From the NCBI GenBank assembly GCA_932294295.1, contig OW028573.1:69541829-69605828 (forward strand): a stretch of DNA of 64,000 nucleotides, given 5' to 3'. Every line of letters begins with the position of its first letter. Position 1 is the stretch's first letter. The position numbers and the translations under genes are program-made. Shown one piece after another: positions 24,171 through 41,931 of the stretch. The notes below the pieces were generated by a model that was given only the letters and a program-made list of their open reading frames with translations, had not been told where the DNA came from and did not search any database. Origin of the DNA: Alitta virens. Lineage: Eukaryota > Annelida > Polychaeta > Phyllodocida > Nereididae.

Positions 24171-24730
24171 GGGGTCTAGTCAAGTGGTCCGCCCGACAAC
24201 TGGTCCTCTGACCAACTCGCCCGCCTGTACAGCTGGTCCGCCGGTCAGGTCAACTGGCCCACCAGAAAAGTCATCTGGTCCGCCACAAAAATTTGGAAAA
24301 AAAGAGGATTTTTCGGAAATTACTAGGAACTTTAAATTTTGAAAATCGGAATATAAATGACCAAGTTATGCTTGATTAATGACGCAGAAGGTTACTCCCT
24401 TCATATTGGCTGGGGAGGCCGTTTCGGTGACGTGTTAATGGCGGACCGCTTGCCCTGCTAGAGGGGACGGGGCGGGCGAATGCCGTACTTGCACCCCCGT
24501 GAAGCCACTCACGCCGACAGGCTGCTTCCCGGCGGACGGATTGACTTTGAGTTGGTTGGGCGGCGGACGGGCCGTCGGACAACGAAAATGTCGGCGGGCG
24601 AGTAGGTTTCGACGGCGGGCCAGTAAGTTTCGACCGACGGACCAGTCGTCCTCAGCATCGGCCCAGTCGGTCTCACGGCGGGCCAGTCGGTTGCGGACCA
24701 GTTGTCGGGCGGACCACTTGACTATACTCC
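24171..24730. mobile_element. foldback-like element with long TIRs and 8-bp target duplication
   Basis: CATGAGAT occurs exactly at 24163-24170 and again at 24731-24738. The first 36 bases and the reverse complement of the last 36 agree at all but two positions (shared core TAGTCAAGTGGTCCGCCCGA). Inward, both arms are made of degenerate GC-rich words (ggaCCAGTTGgtc, ggcGGGCCAGTcgg). The centre (about 24300-24480) is unrelated sequence without an ORF of interest. GC content is far above the surroundings. A relative with a near-identical right end lies at 36466-37169. An 8-bp duplication fits hAT-like or foldback/TU-like transposition; the arm structure favours the latter. Confidence 0.85.
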
Positions 24731-25039
24731 CATGAGATCTATAACTTCAGAACAGCCGTCTAGCCCATTTATATCATACTGTGCTGAAGCAGTATTTTAC
24801 ATTAGTTATAAATTTTCTTAGTAGTAGAGTCTTACCGATACTAGTCAAATTGCATAGAATGGAACCCTAGCAAGGCTATAATGTAGTACTTGTACTGTCT
24901 AACAGTGTGTATAATTAATCAAGTGAAATATGGAAACTATTTTCATTCTCACATTTAGAAATATAATAAGTAATTTCAAATTTTTATACATGTACAGTGT
25001 CAGTACATCAAGCTTTCCTTAGTTACTGTCCGAACGTTT

Positions 25040-25690
25040 TCAAAATTAAATTGACTTGCACCCCCCATGGATTTGAAGTCCACAATTTGTGTATTTTCAA
25101 AATTTCAATGACCGTCAGTCCTTCCTGGAATAACCTTCCAGTTTGGCAGCCTTCACTGCATGAAAATATAAAATTTCCATAAACATAAATAATCTACAAT
25201 TCTTTTCAGGTTTTTGGTACAGATAGATACTTCATTGTCAGATACATGGATTTGAATCCCTGAATATGTGTGTTTCAGTGAATGGCACCCAACTCATTCT
25301 TGCTAAACCTCCCAGTTTGGCAGCCCTCACTACTTTTAAATCAGAACACAAGAAAATTCATTCACCGCCTTAACCTTATACGCTGCTTGAACATGAAAAA
25401 AGATTTATATCCAAAAGTTTCATACATAGATTTAAAGCCTAAATTGTGTGTTTGAATGTCACGAAGCCCATACTGGCTTAACCTCCCAGTTTGGCAGCCC
25501 TCACTACCTCAAAATCAAAATACAAGAAAAATTTATTTTCGGTGGTAACTATATATGCTACTTGAAGTGTCATACATGCATTTGAAGCCCAGAATGTGTG
25601 TGTTTGAATAGCACCAAGCCCATTCTGGCTTAACCTCCCAGTTTTGCAGCCCTGACTACCTCGCAGTAACTTTATACGCTACACACTGAA
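25040..25690 (+). repeat. left sub-terminal repeat array, four ~150-175 bp units
   Basis: Each unit ends in AACCTCCCAGTTTGGCAGCC or a close variant, at about 25132, 25306, 25480 and 25632. Before that comes 'atttgaagcc...gtgtgtttgaatggcacc'. The units are 15-25% diverged from each other by eye. The right-hand copies at 30.6-30.85 kb are the same sequence inverted. Confidence 0.8.
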
Positions 25691-25829
25691 AGCGATGACG
25701 GTCCACTGAATACTTATAGTAATGACAATGTAATTGACAGCAGCCTTTACACAGTTTCTGTTGGAAGTAATAGTGCCACGGTGTCAGTGGCTAGTTCTGA
25801 TTCAGAAATGTTAAACAGTGTAGGTCAGT

Positions 25830-27330
25830 CAGATAATTTAGTATTTGTTCAAGAAGCAACACATGATCAATATGGTAGTGACACAATATCTGTTACTGTG
25901 TGGTTCAGAATCTGGTGTTATTGACAATAAGACCATTGCTGATGTATCAGGTTGTGATGTAGCTGATGAAAAAAGTTTAAATTTAAATACCCAGGTCTGA
26001 CAATTTTTTAATAGATAAAAATTCATGGAATCAATTGTATGTGAGACGTAAAGGCTATCTTTTGCCAGTTGGTGAGTGGCAATCACTTTTTTCTAAAGGT
26101 ATCGAAACCTCAAACAAATGTTGTGTATTTGTATATAAACGCCATCAGGTAGGTCAGAGAAAAAATTGTAGGATATTTTCAGTATCAGGTCACAGCAAAT
26201 TTAAAGTGATGATTTAACTAATATTGTTATTAATGTTCTGCCTGTTGTTGAAGTGTTTTATAAATGGTCAGCTTGTCATGATATTCAGGAAAAAGAGGCA
26301 TGTTATATTAGGAAGGAAGAAAGAGATTTGTTAAAGGAAACATTTGAAAATGGGAAAATGTCTGGTTAGCATTACAAAAAAAGTATTGTCAATGAAGGAA
26401 AGAATCTCTAATAGCAGGAAATTATAATAAAAAAATCTGTCGTTCAAAAAATTGCTAGCGAGTCACGTCAACAGTTTAGATTGAGTAAAGAACTTGATGA
26501 TAGTCTTTTGAAATTAAAATATAAAAATAACGACATAAATTGTAAAGTGTATAAATTCATACAAGATATAGGTTTATACCCACAGTTTATACACATGTAT
26601 TGTTCAGAAAGCATCAATATTTGGCACAAGTTGTGTGACAAGACACCTTACTTCGATGTCACTGGAAGCATTGTAAGGAAATCCATCCAAGAAAAGAAAT
26701 TCTTGTATTATGAATTTGCTATTTAGATCTCTGAAAAACATTTATCAAACCCAATAGCAATGATGATAAGTACATTTTACTGATTTCTTAAAAAAAATTA
26801 TGTATGGTGTAAAACTTTAAAAAAAAGAAGTAAAACTGCCAATACAAATTGTTTGTGATTGGTCCACAGTTATGATTAATTCTTGCTTGGATGTTTTTAA
26901 TAGTGAGACCATCGATTTGTATATTGAAAGATGTTGGAAAATTCTAAATTTTTCAGCCAATGAGCAACAGCTGAAGAAGACTGTTTTGTATGCATGTTTG
27001 CCTCTCACACCATATGAATTAGATTTAAAAAAAAAAATCTGAAAATTTGTAGAAAGAATTTTTTATTTGAAATGTATGTGATATCATGTCATATAAATTG
27101 TAAATCTTTGAAAGAGGCAGAAGAATTATTAAGAGATGTAATTATTGTTATGCTTTCAAAGTTTGAATCGCACTCTGTTGTCAGCAGCCTGAACAGAGCT
27201 AAATCATTCCAGAAAATCTTGAAAAGAAGTGAGGTTTCAGATTTGAATGATAACAACTTGATTTCTTCTAGCCCTTTTAAAGATTGGGTTAATGACATAA
27301 TTAATAATGCCAAACTTATATTGTAAACAA
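25830..27330 (+). pseudogene. transposase-like protein remnant
   Basis: Several plus-strand frames read on from one another across stops. 26035-26217 reads VRRKGYLLPVGEWQSLFSKG; 26481-26726 reads HMYCSESINIWHKLC, then TPYFDVTGSIVRKSIQEKK and LYYEFAI. About 26835-27000 (a different frame) reads PIQIVCDWSTVMINSCLDVF, then ETIDLYIERCWKIL. 27072-27326 follows. An acidic residue in FDVTGS, a second in VCDWS after about 50 residues, and the surrounding hydrophobic pattern look like the first two catalytic positions of a DDE-type transposase seen in multigene animal repeats. This is pattern recognition without a database search. Many stops and frameshifts make it a pseudogene. Confidence 0.5.
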
Positions 27331-27651
27331 TGAGCAGAAATCACCTAAGTTGAATGTGTTTTACTGTCCTGATTATATCAATAACATTCTCTTACATTTC
27401 ATTCCAACATACCCCTTGTGGTCATACATTTTGCTCTGTAATGACCAGTTGAAAACTATGTACCATAATAAAGGTATTATGTACATTGTGTAAATATTTT
27501 TAGCAATTTTACTGTAGCTACGACTCAAGTAGTTATAGAGCAACGTTTCAAAGTTGTTAAAAATTTTGAGAAATGTGGAAACAATTTTACCAGATTTGAT
27601 GACATTGCCGAAAATCTAAGACAGCATTGTCAGGCAACTTATTAGGATGCA

Positions 27652-28443
27652 ATGCTACAATGCTTGAAAGTAACACCAGTAAATAAAAAAAAAAGAATGC
27701 CTCTGTTGCTCAGAGTGGCAAAGAGAATTATGAATCTGACACTAGGAAATCTGTATTACTTGGTAAATACCAGCGACCACCAAAAAGGTGTTAGTAGTAT
27801 TAGTAAACAATTCATTGGAATTACTAATCTAGGTAATACCTGTTGGTTTAATTCATTATTACAGGCAATAGCTAAATCCAAACTTAGCACTGATATTCTT
27901 ACGAATGAAAGCGTTATGCAACATGTCAATGCTGACTCAAAATATCTATTACAGCTGTTAAAAAGTCTAAATAATGGCAGTGGGCATATCGATAGAAGTG
28001 CCTTAAGATCATTTCTGTTTGGAAACGATAGCTAATACATGATGTCAATGAGTTTTGCTTAATGTACTTCAGAGATTATCTTGAACAGTTAAGGCCACTT
28101 CTTGTGAAAAAGAAAATTACCACTTGTAAGAAATGTGGTCATTACGATTAGAAAATAGAGACTGAATTCTATTCTTGATGACATGTGTAGTCTTGACTAC
28201 ATTGAATGTGACTGTGTCTGTGGTGTAGGCCAGAAGAAAAGTCAACGTAGTGTATACTAATGCATCTTCCGGTACACTTTGTATTTTACTTAGAAGATTG
28301 ATGCCTGTTAATTCCTCACCATTGTTTAAAAAGAACACAAATAATGTATCAATAGATGAAGTTATTAACTTTTGTCAAAGCTAAAAAGTGTAATTGTACA
28401 TAGGGGAAGTATGAATGCTGGACATTATTTTACTTATGTTATG
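27652..28443 (+). pseudogene. ubiquitin-specific protease (C19) remnant
   Basis: The catalytic Cys box is intact as GITNLGNTCWFNSLLQ, with the Cys codon at 27841-27843. After a stop the text continues with HDVNEFCLMYFRDYLEQLRP-like sequence and a zinc-ribbon half CKKCGH at about 28127. In another frame the second half CDCVC follows at about 28205-28225. The His box reads HRGSMNAGHYFTYV, with the His codon at 28423-28425, followed by TGA. Order and spacing (Cys box, zinc ribbon, His box over about 200 residues) match a compact USP domain, which removes ubiquitin from proteins. At least three frame breaks make this copy inactive. It lies between the transposase-like and Ulp1-like parts with the same orientation. 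Confidence 0.78.
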
Positions 28444-29128
28444 ACATGATGATGATGAAGAAATTGAATCAGAAGAGTTTTCAGGAGCATGGGAAGCAGT
28501 GGTACAAGAAAATTGTGTTTTTGTTGTATGATTTCCTGAATACTAAAAATAATGGAAATTAAGGAAATTGTTGCTTTACATAGGCCTTTTTTGAGGCTAT
28601 TAAATATTTGAAAATTTGGAGTATGGTTGTATATTTAGAGAAGATTTCTTTAGAAATGTGAATTTGGATATCAAAAACATACAGGAATTTGATGGATGGG
28701 TTGTCAGGTTGTGACAGCTGTGCACATGGTATACCTATTGTAAGTCATCTAGTCAGGTTTCAAGTATTGTGTGGTGCTATTTGTGGCAAATGTGAAAGTT
28801 ACTGCTCAGATACGTACAAAAACATATTTGATGTATCCGAAGTTACTAGCTTGTCCCTAAAAAACTTTCATGCTTGATATAAATGCGGACCTACCTCCTT
28901 CAAAAGTCAATGCTGTTCTTGCATTGTTAGGCATATTATGCCAGTAAAATGGAGAATGTTACTGGTATATCTCAGTTTTTGCCACCATACATTCTGCGAA
29001 GTTGGATGTGTCAATTGGAAGTAGTTTACAAATTGTGCTGTATTTTGGTAGTATCAGATGATGACCTTGATGGTCCCATATATATAATAGTGATGGTACA
29101 TTAATTTCAACGCAAATAGGCAGAACTG

Positions 29129-29570
29129 ATGCTTTATTGTAAGGAAGTTATCTATTTTGTGAATGATAAGCTGCCCAAAGTAAAGAATTTTGTCAAGCAT
29201 GTTAATTGCAATGATCAGGATATTTTGCCTGAACTTCAGAAAAACAATGTCAAAAGTTATCCTGCGAACAGTGATCGATATAGAAATAATCTGACAAATG
29301 AGGAATGGCTGATCCTTCAGTCTGACACAGCTTGGTATAATTCAACAGTTATAGTTTTTACAGAAGTAACCCTGATCTTCCCAAGCCTTGTGTCCCTCTA
29401 CTTCAAACAAGTGGTATATCCTGGTTCGAATATGATTTTGTTATAATTCCTGTTAATGTTAAAGATATTCATTGGTTTGTTTATGTTGTACATGTGGCAA
29501 AAAGGACCATAAATTTACATTTGTACCAGCCATATTTAGAAGATTTTGAATTTTTTTTTGTACATGTATG
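29129..29570 (+). pseudogene. Ulp1/C48-type cysteine protease remnant
   Basis: 29280-29345 encodes NLTNEEWLILQSDTAWYNS. After a frame change at about 29370 comes SWFEYDFVIIPVNVKDIHWF and then VYVVHV, with the His codon at 29470-29472. The pattern 'ffIPVN....HWxLxVV' is the His box of Ulp1/SENP-type proteases, and the hydrophobic strand follows it. The Asp and Cys boxes that should come next are not readable. Members of this family cleave SUMO or related conjugates, and some are carried by transposons. The copy is broken and truncated. Confidence 0.6.
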
Positions 29571-29949
29571 TCATATGACAAAGAAACCTTGTGTTCAAAA
29601 GTGATATTGGTACCAGTATAATGCAAAAATTTTATGAGGGAAATAACTTGCCATTTAGACACTTTATTTCACACATTTTGCTACCAAAACATATCCACTA
29701 GCATAATTCTATAGGTCTAGGTTTTTTTCTTTTTTTTTTTAAAAAATCATCTTTTTAAAATTTTGTTTATTCTTCAGTGACTGTGCTAAAAGATAAACCA
29801 AGCGTTATAATATATAAGACACATATTTTATGTTTTCAGGAGGTCAATTATGACAACCTCCCATTGGTGTCTACCCTGAATCATGAGAAATATAAACATT
29901 GGGTGACACAAAATTTGAGGATGGGAGCCGGGCTCAGTGGTAGCATGCT

Positions 29950-30850
29950 GACGACTGAACTTCCACTACCTCAAAATTAAAATACCAGAAAATGTATTGT
30001 CTGCGGTAACTTTATATTCTATTGAACTTGAGAATAGATAGATACCCCAAAGTGTCAAGCATGGGTTTGAAGCCTAGAATGTGTATATTTGAATAGCACT
30101 AAGCCTATCCGGACTTAACCTCTCAGTTTTGTAGCCTTACTGCCTTGCTGTAAGAAATATACAAGAGAAAAAAACTCGAATAACTGTGTTAGAACTATAG
30201 ATATACATTTAATAGCTAGGTGATATGCATTTTTTATTGGCTAAAAAGTACTAAACCAGGCTTAATGCTAATTTCATTATGTGTAATCAGACTGGTACCA
30301 GGCTATCGTGTTCATCACATGCTACCATTAAACACAATGCTATGACCAAATCTCATTTCTAGTTTGGCAAAAAATTATTTAGGGATCATTTAAGTGCACA
30401 TTGGAAACTTTACTTGATTTTATGCATTTTTCTTGTTATTAATCTTAGCTATATGCAAAAACTTTTCACTTCACACAATACAAGCTGTGGGTGGATATAG
30501 GTAGTATTAAGGCTTTAAATGCCCTAATCGCACCATGCACAACTCTATCGTGGTTCCTATATTCAGTAGACAGATATAGTGGTTAGGGCTGTCAAACTGG
30601 GAGGTTTAGCCAGGATGAGCTGGGTGCCATTCAAACACACATATTGTGGGCTTCAAATCCATGTATGACACTTTGGGGTATCTATTTACTTTCATGTTCA
30701 AACAATGTCTCAAGTTTCCATAGTGAATGATTTTTTGTTGTGTTTAGATTTTAAAGTAGTGAGGGCTGCCAATCTGGGAGGTTAAGCCAGGATAGGCTTG
30801 ATGCCATTCAAAACACACACATTTCAGGCTTCAAATTATATGCATGTATT
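29950..30850. repeat. right sub-terminal repeats, one direct and two inverted units
   Basis: A + unit covers about 29960-30145 (contains cttaacctctcagttttgta). Inverted units cover about 30590-30690 (aaactgggaggtttagccag) and 30756-30845 (aatctgggaggttaagccag). The inverted ones pair with the left array over about 80-100 bp each. Between them is AT-rich DNA. Confidence 0.75.
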
Positions 30851-31084
30851 ATACATTGTAAAATGTTAATGCCAATTGTATATAAATGTACGAAATTTGT
30901 ATTTTGACTCATTACTCTATACCAAATTACTGATATGAGTGAATAAAAAGCCTAACCTAAACCTAAATATCTTAGAATAAGCCGGCTATATCAACTGATA
31001 TGTGCAGACTACAGTCGGTAGGCCTACTGTGTGGAAATATACTGTATTATATGCATTCACTAGAATTATTTATTAGCTAAAACC

Positions 31085-31215
31085 GTCAGTGAAAGGGGGG
31101 GGGGCAGGTTCTTGGTACAAAATTTCTTCTGTGGGTGAAAGTTGGGTTCTTTTGTAGGGCGAAAGTAGGTAATTTCGTAGAGTTGGCACTGTTCATGGGG
31201 CGAAAGTGACTGTCG
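31085..31215. repeat. G-run and 'ggcgaaagt' word cluster
   Basis: A nine-G run sits at about 31097. 'ggGYGAAAGT' words follow at about 31132, 31158 and 31200. They resemble the inverse of the 'ttcgcaccacgaaagtg' words at 15430-15640. It may be the arm of another foldback-type repeat cut by the neighbouring DIRS-like insertion. Confidence 0.35.
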
Positions 31216-33540
31216 CCGAGTCTCAAATCACTCACCTTTGGGATCCCCGGGAGCAACTAGTTTTTCAAAAACGAAGATGTGAGGAAACCTACTGGGCACC
31301 ATAAGACCCGGTGGACCTGTAAGCCTTGAGCTCGAAGGTACTTTGCTACAGGAGCCAGCAGAGCGGTAAAGTGGGCGATATTGAGGCCGAACAGCACGGC
31401 CTGAAATTGCCATACCCGGCCCTCGACAACCCGGAGGAAACATTGGCACCGACGGGACATGGAGATAAGCATCCGCAAGGTCTATAGAAGTCGTGAACTC
31501 CCCCACTCGCAATTGCCACCGAATGGAGTCTCCATACGGAACATCGGGCAGGAGATCTATCACCGGCCTGAAGCCTCCCGTCATTTTTGGGACCACAAAG
31601 AGATGGGAATAAAAGCCTGGAACCGACGGGTCCGCTGGGACCAGGGCCTGTTTGTCCACCAAAGCCTGCACCTCAGTAAGTAATGCCTGATGGCGGGCCA
31701 GTCGCCAGGTAGGTGGACAAACAAGGGAACGTTGGATAGGTTCGGATAGTGAGCCCAATGCCAACAAACCCTGGCCTAGAAGTTGCCGATGCCAGTCCGT
31801 AATGGGCAGGTCAGACCAGGGTGAGTGGAGATGAAGCAGATGAACTCCCACAGGAATGTCAGGTACGCCGCTTTGAAGCCCCAGAGGCGAAACCTCTGAA
31901 GATGAGCGAGTGAAGGTGACCCCGTCAATGTCCCTCCCGTGGCCCTGTGGACACCGCGAGGGTGCGTCTCACATGCCTACAGCGGCTGCCTCGGAAGCGC
32001 CAGCGGCTGCCTCGGAAGCTCCAGGGGCGGAACCACGACCCCAGCAAAACCTCTGAAGATGAGCCAGTGGGACCCAGCCCCTCCAGACAGGCCAGTCTCC
32101 TCTTCTAGGTGACCCTGTCAACATCCCACCTGTGGTCACCACCAGGTGCGTCTTACACGCCTACAGCGGCTGCCTCGAAAGCTCCGGCGGCTGCCTTGGA
32201 AGCTCCAGCGGCGGAACCACGACCCCCGCTCTGGGACAGCTGTGGAGGCAGGGCCGCAGAGACCTTGGCTAGAGATGAGCCCCATGGGTTGAATTTGCAA
32301 CCAATTCTGGGACTGCGAAGCAAAGTATACACCAAACTGCCATTCAAGATTAGCAAGACAGGACAATTTAGCCCTGGCCAGGGACTCAACGTCGCTTATC
32401 AAAGTTGGATCAGTAGGCTGCATTTGAGGCCCAGCCCACTCTCTCTCACCAGTGGAGAGGCAGGCAGGTTTCAGGTCGAGGCCAGGGCCAGTGTGGTAGC
32501 GAGACTTAAAGTCCAGTACCCAGGCAGACTTCTGCAGGGTGCAGGGCCACAATGGGTGTTGGGGGCCGGTGTTGGTCCGAGGTGGACCAAGGACCACCCC
32601 AATAGGCCCTCATAACAGACTCAATGCAGGCCTGCGTCAGGGGAGACAGGGGAAGCGCATGGCGCTTTCTCTCAGGAGGCAGCGGTAAAGAGGCTGGGAC
32701 CACCAGGCCTAATTGTAAACTACATCAACAACGTGGTGCCAGGTCAAAGGTTCCACTGGAGCATCCGGAGCAACGGAAGGACCAACCAACGGGTCAGGAT
32801 TGCTGGAGGAATAACGCTTCCATGACCGGTCATCCGAAGAGACTGAAGAACGGGGAGTACGAGGCCCTGGTCGGAAAGCTAATGCAGCAAAGTCCAGAGG
32901 GGCCCTCCGAGGGGGCCCAAGGGGCTGGAAGGCAGCATCAGGAGTGCCAAGGCGGAGGAGGGCCCAAAACCAGTGGCAGGCACTACCAAAGAGTGGACTG
33001 AATGCTGGGATGATACCGGAGAGACAGCTGACAGCGTAGACTCCACACCTGGTGAATTCTGGCAGCAGACCCAAGCAGGGTGAAGGACACAGCGCTGCTG
33101 GCGGGCGGGTTGCAGTGGGCAGTTAGCTCTCAGAGGACACGGGAGTGGGGCCCTCCTCCCAATGAAGAGAGGTCGCCAGTAGTGCCGAGCAGGTCATGGG
33201 CACTAGCCGGGCATCCGTGGAAGAGGCTGGAGCAGCACCCCCCTGGTAACAAAGACCAGGGGCCGCAAGCGTGGAAGACCGGGTCGGCGATAAAGGCCGG
33301 GAGGCCCCCTAGCTGCGATGTAGACAGTCTGGGCGATGGGCCGCTATGACGGGGAGAGCGGGCCCGGTCGCTGGAAGTTGGTCCTCTTTCGCCGAGGGGC
33401 ATGGATGAAGGGCACATCGGAACGCAGCGCTCCACCTGTGCGTCTCCGATTGCCAAGGGCAGTGGGGAGACAATCAGGCGAGGATTCAGCCGTAGGTGTT
33501 TTACAGTGAAGACACGCTTGTGATGTCTTTAGGGGCATTC
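31215..33540 (-). mobile_element. DIRS-like retrotransposon remnant, GC-rich, truncated
   Basis: Minus-strand frames contain the reverse transcriptase start: FYSHLFVVPKMTGGFRPVID and VGEFTTSIDLADAYLHVP (31851-31420), then in another frame VEGRVWQFQAVLFGLNIAHF and LRAQGLQVHR (31478-31300). This wording is typical of DIRS-type elements. After RPVIDL roughly a dozen residues are disturbed by a small deletion or frameshift. The text breaks just after LQVHR, where the YLDDW catalytic motif should follow, so the domain is cut before its active site. The upstream 1.7 kb (31850-33540) is GC-rich, with long frames on both strands; the minus strand is likely the gag-like ORF. The tyrosine recombinase normally encoded further 3' is absent. 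Confidence 0.75.
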
Positions 33541-35870
33541 ACACTATCACGTATAAGATCGAGCTACATATGACGATGGATGGATTTACTCTTGCTCCTC
33601 CTTGCATGTCCTTTATACGTGATTCACTCACCGAGTGATTAATTGCTTGTAGTTACGTAACTTAGTTGCTCGGGGGTCTGTCGTAGACCCCGAAGCCGCC
33701 GCCAGGAGCCGCCACGCCAGCCATTTTCGATGTTTGGCTGAGCCAGCCACTGACTTCCTGAGCGGTTTTAAGCCATTAGCCGCCATCAAATATGTAAGCC
33801 ATTGCAATATAATCATGATAATGGGAGTGGGGAGGACATATTGCAATTGACTCTGTGGCAAGTTCAATGGAAGTGTCAACTTCAAGGTCCCCATGAATTA
33901 GGCGTAAGTGCAATTAGCAATAACTGTGTAGATTTGATTTGATTATATGTGAATTACTGCTTGATTAAACCCACAAGTTTAAATATAACTTCATACCTCC
34001 TCTGAATGATTTACCATTTTACCCCAAGGTGTAAGTTCAGCTTGGAGTGTTCAGATATTGTATACATTTTATTTTATTCAAGTTATGCTTTATTATAATA
34101 GAATTCAAAATAAATATCCACTTTTTCATAGTCATATTTTTCTATAAATGACATGGAACAGCATAAAATGCACAGAAATGTTGAAGCATCAAGTCAAAAC
34201 CCTGTTTCTGGCTGATAAAAACACTTCAGTGAAACAATCAACTTGAGGGACTGGCAGCCTTTGAAGAGTTAATTGCACATAGTACTGATAAAAACACTTC
34301 AGTTAAACAATCAACTTAAAGTTTTGCATTTTCCATTGTAGTACTGAGAGGGGTTTTTAGTAGTAAGTAGTAAAATTTTATTTAATGTCGTTTTTGATCA
34401 GAGTCAAAATAATAATAGGCCGCAAAAGCGGCCCCGTAGGGGCCGCCCGTAGGGCTTTGATGTTTAGAGATTGGCCAAAAACAAAATCTACTGTCATGCT
34501 ATTCTCAGATGACCGGATCGGAACTATGTTGTCCTAATTAATCTGCGCGGCCATGATGCGCAAAATCCTATAATGACCTACTTACGCAAAAATGATTCTT
34601 AACTTAAGATGATACAGATCTACCCAACAAATTTGAAGAAACTCACGTTAGAACACTGTTAATCATCAGTTCTATGAGATTCAAGACAAGACAAGCAGTA
34701 GAACTATGGTTTTGAATGTTCCATGGGAGCTACGTCCATTGCCGTGATTTTCCATAAAGCTAGCCAACTAAATGAACGTTCGACCAATCAGAGCAGAGCT
34801 TATTTTAATTACTAGGTCATTTGCTAGGCAACGGGCTCTAACAAACTCTGTGATTGGCCGTGGCGCTTAGGTTAAAAATCAATGCGCCGTCATCAGCTGG
34901 TCATGATCCGCGCTGACAAAAAAGAAGCCAAAACTTTTATTGATGACGTCACAGAAAAAGCCTTTGGCGCCGCAGCTAGGTAAACATGTGTACGTACGAA
35001 AAACGATGTGTTCGCTCAACCGGAACGATCGCGATTATGGTTGTTATTACTTGAAAATGGCATCAAACTTCAAAGTATCATTTTAGTACTAATTCTACAA
35101 CTCCTGCGGCCTCTCATGCACATTGCATAATCATATTACAATTAAAATACAATAATGACAAAATAATGACTCAAGCAAAATGCTTCTGTACGACCTATTC
35201 TACAAAACAATATAGTACCAGAATAGAAATTTTCAAATAAAGTAAAAATAAAGAGAGCATCTAAAAATTTCTACTATCGATAATGTTACATGGCTCTACA
35301 GTTTCAGCACCAAGGTTAAATACAGTGTCTTTGGAGTGTAGCACCAGTGTTGGTAACTCTGTCGGCAAGCATCCTACGTACGTTCTAATGTACGTGGCCA
35401 TCCTTGTCCAAATGTAGCCTATGTCAATCCATATGTGCTCGCCATCCACTCGTGTCCACTCGTAGATCGTCGAAAGACGACGTCCGGCGAGCGATATACG
35501 ATTGCCCCACGTACGCTATGATGTGAACCAAAGAACTGCAGTTCTTTGATGTGAACGTCCCTTTAGCCGAGAGTATCAAGATATGGCGGGAAAGAAGGTA
35601 AATAGAAAAAAAAAAATTCTTCATTTATGAATGTCATCGAATTATTTTTGGCTACCAATTAATTATAATATTTTAGTGGACTGCAACCTTCGGCCACCAC
35701 AATAAAGCGATAACCCACCAGATGGCAGTTAATCAGAGCTTGCAGTGACCTCTCTTGGCAATGTGCTGCATTAACTTCCGCTTGGACGAGACCGACGAAC
35801 AATTTGACAGTTGACAAAAGTAGTGACAGGATTGTGAGATTGTAACACACCGACAGGCAGACAAAGCAAA
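33541..35870. other. intergenic; overlapping hairpins at 34418-34446
   Basis: No supportable gene. Two mutually exclusive perfect hairpins overlap. GGCCGC-AAAA-GCGGCC lies at 34418-34433. GCGGCCCC-GTA-GGGGCCGC lies at 34428-34446. Such hairpins often mark transposon ends, but I see no paired end. Sequence just before LRRC40 (35650-35871) probably holds its promoter and 5' UTR; there is no TATA box in a convincing place. Confidence 0.5.
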
Positions 35871-35871
35871 G

Positions 35872-41931
<6,060 letters not shown>

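Larger units (their letters stand above)
24990..30850 (+). mobile_element. decayed composite DNA-transposon candidate with transposase-like, USP and Ulp1-like remnants
   Basis: A block of about 5.8 kb is framed by one repeat family. On the left, four copies lie in + orientation (25040-25690). On the right there is one + copy (about 29960-30145) and two copies in - orientation (about 30590-30690 and 30756-30845). Between them, on + only, lie frame-broken coding remnants in this order: transposase-like, ubiquitin-specific protease, Ulp1/C48-like protease. Inverted sub-terminal repeats around coding remnants are what a large DNA transposon would leave. Several eukaryotic DNA transposon groups carry Ulp1-type proteases; a USP together with Ulp1 is not something I can match to a named family. 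The exact termini and target duplication were not found, so the limits are approximate. Confidence 0.55.

Noticed and set aside
32109..33349. Long plus-strand frames (168, 125 and 89 codons)
   Set aside because: They are antisense to the GC-rich DIRS-like ORF region; high GC keeps several frames open. No motif on +.
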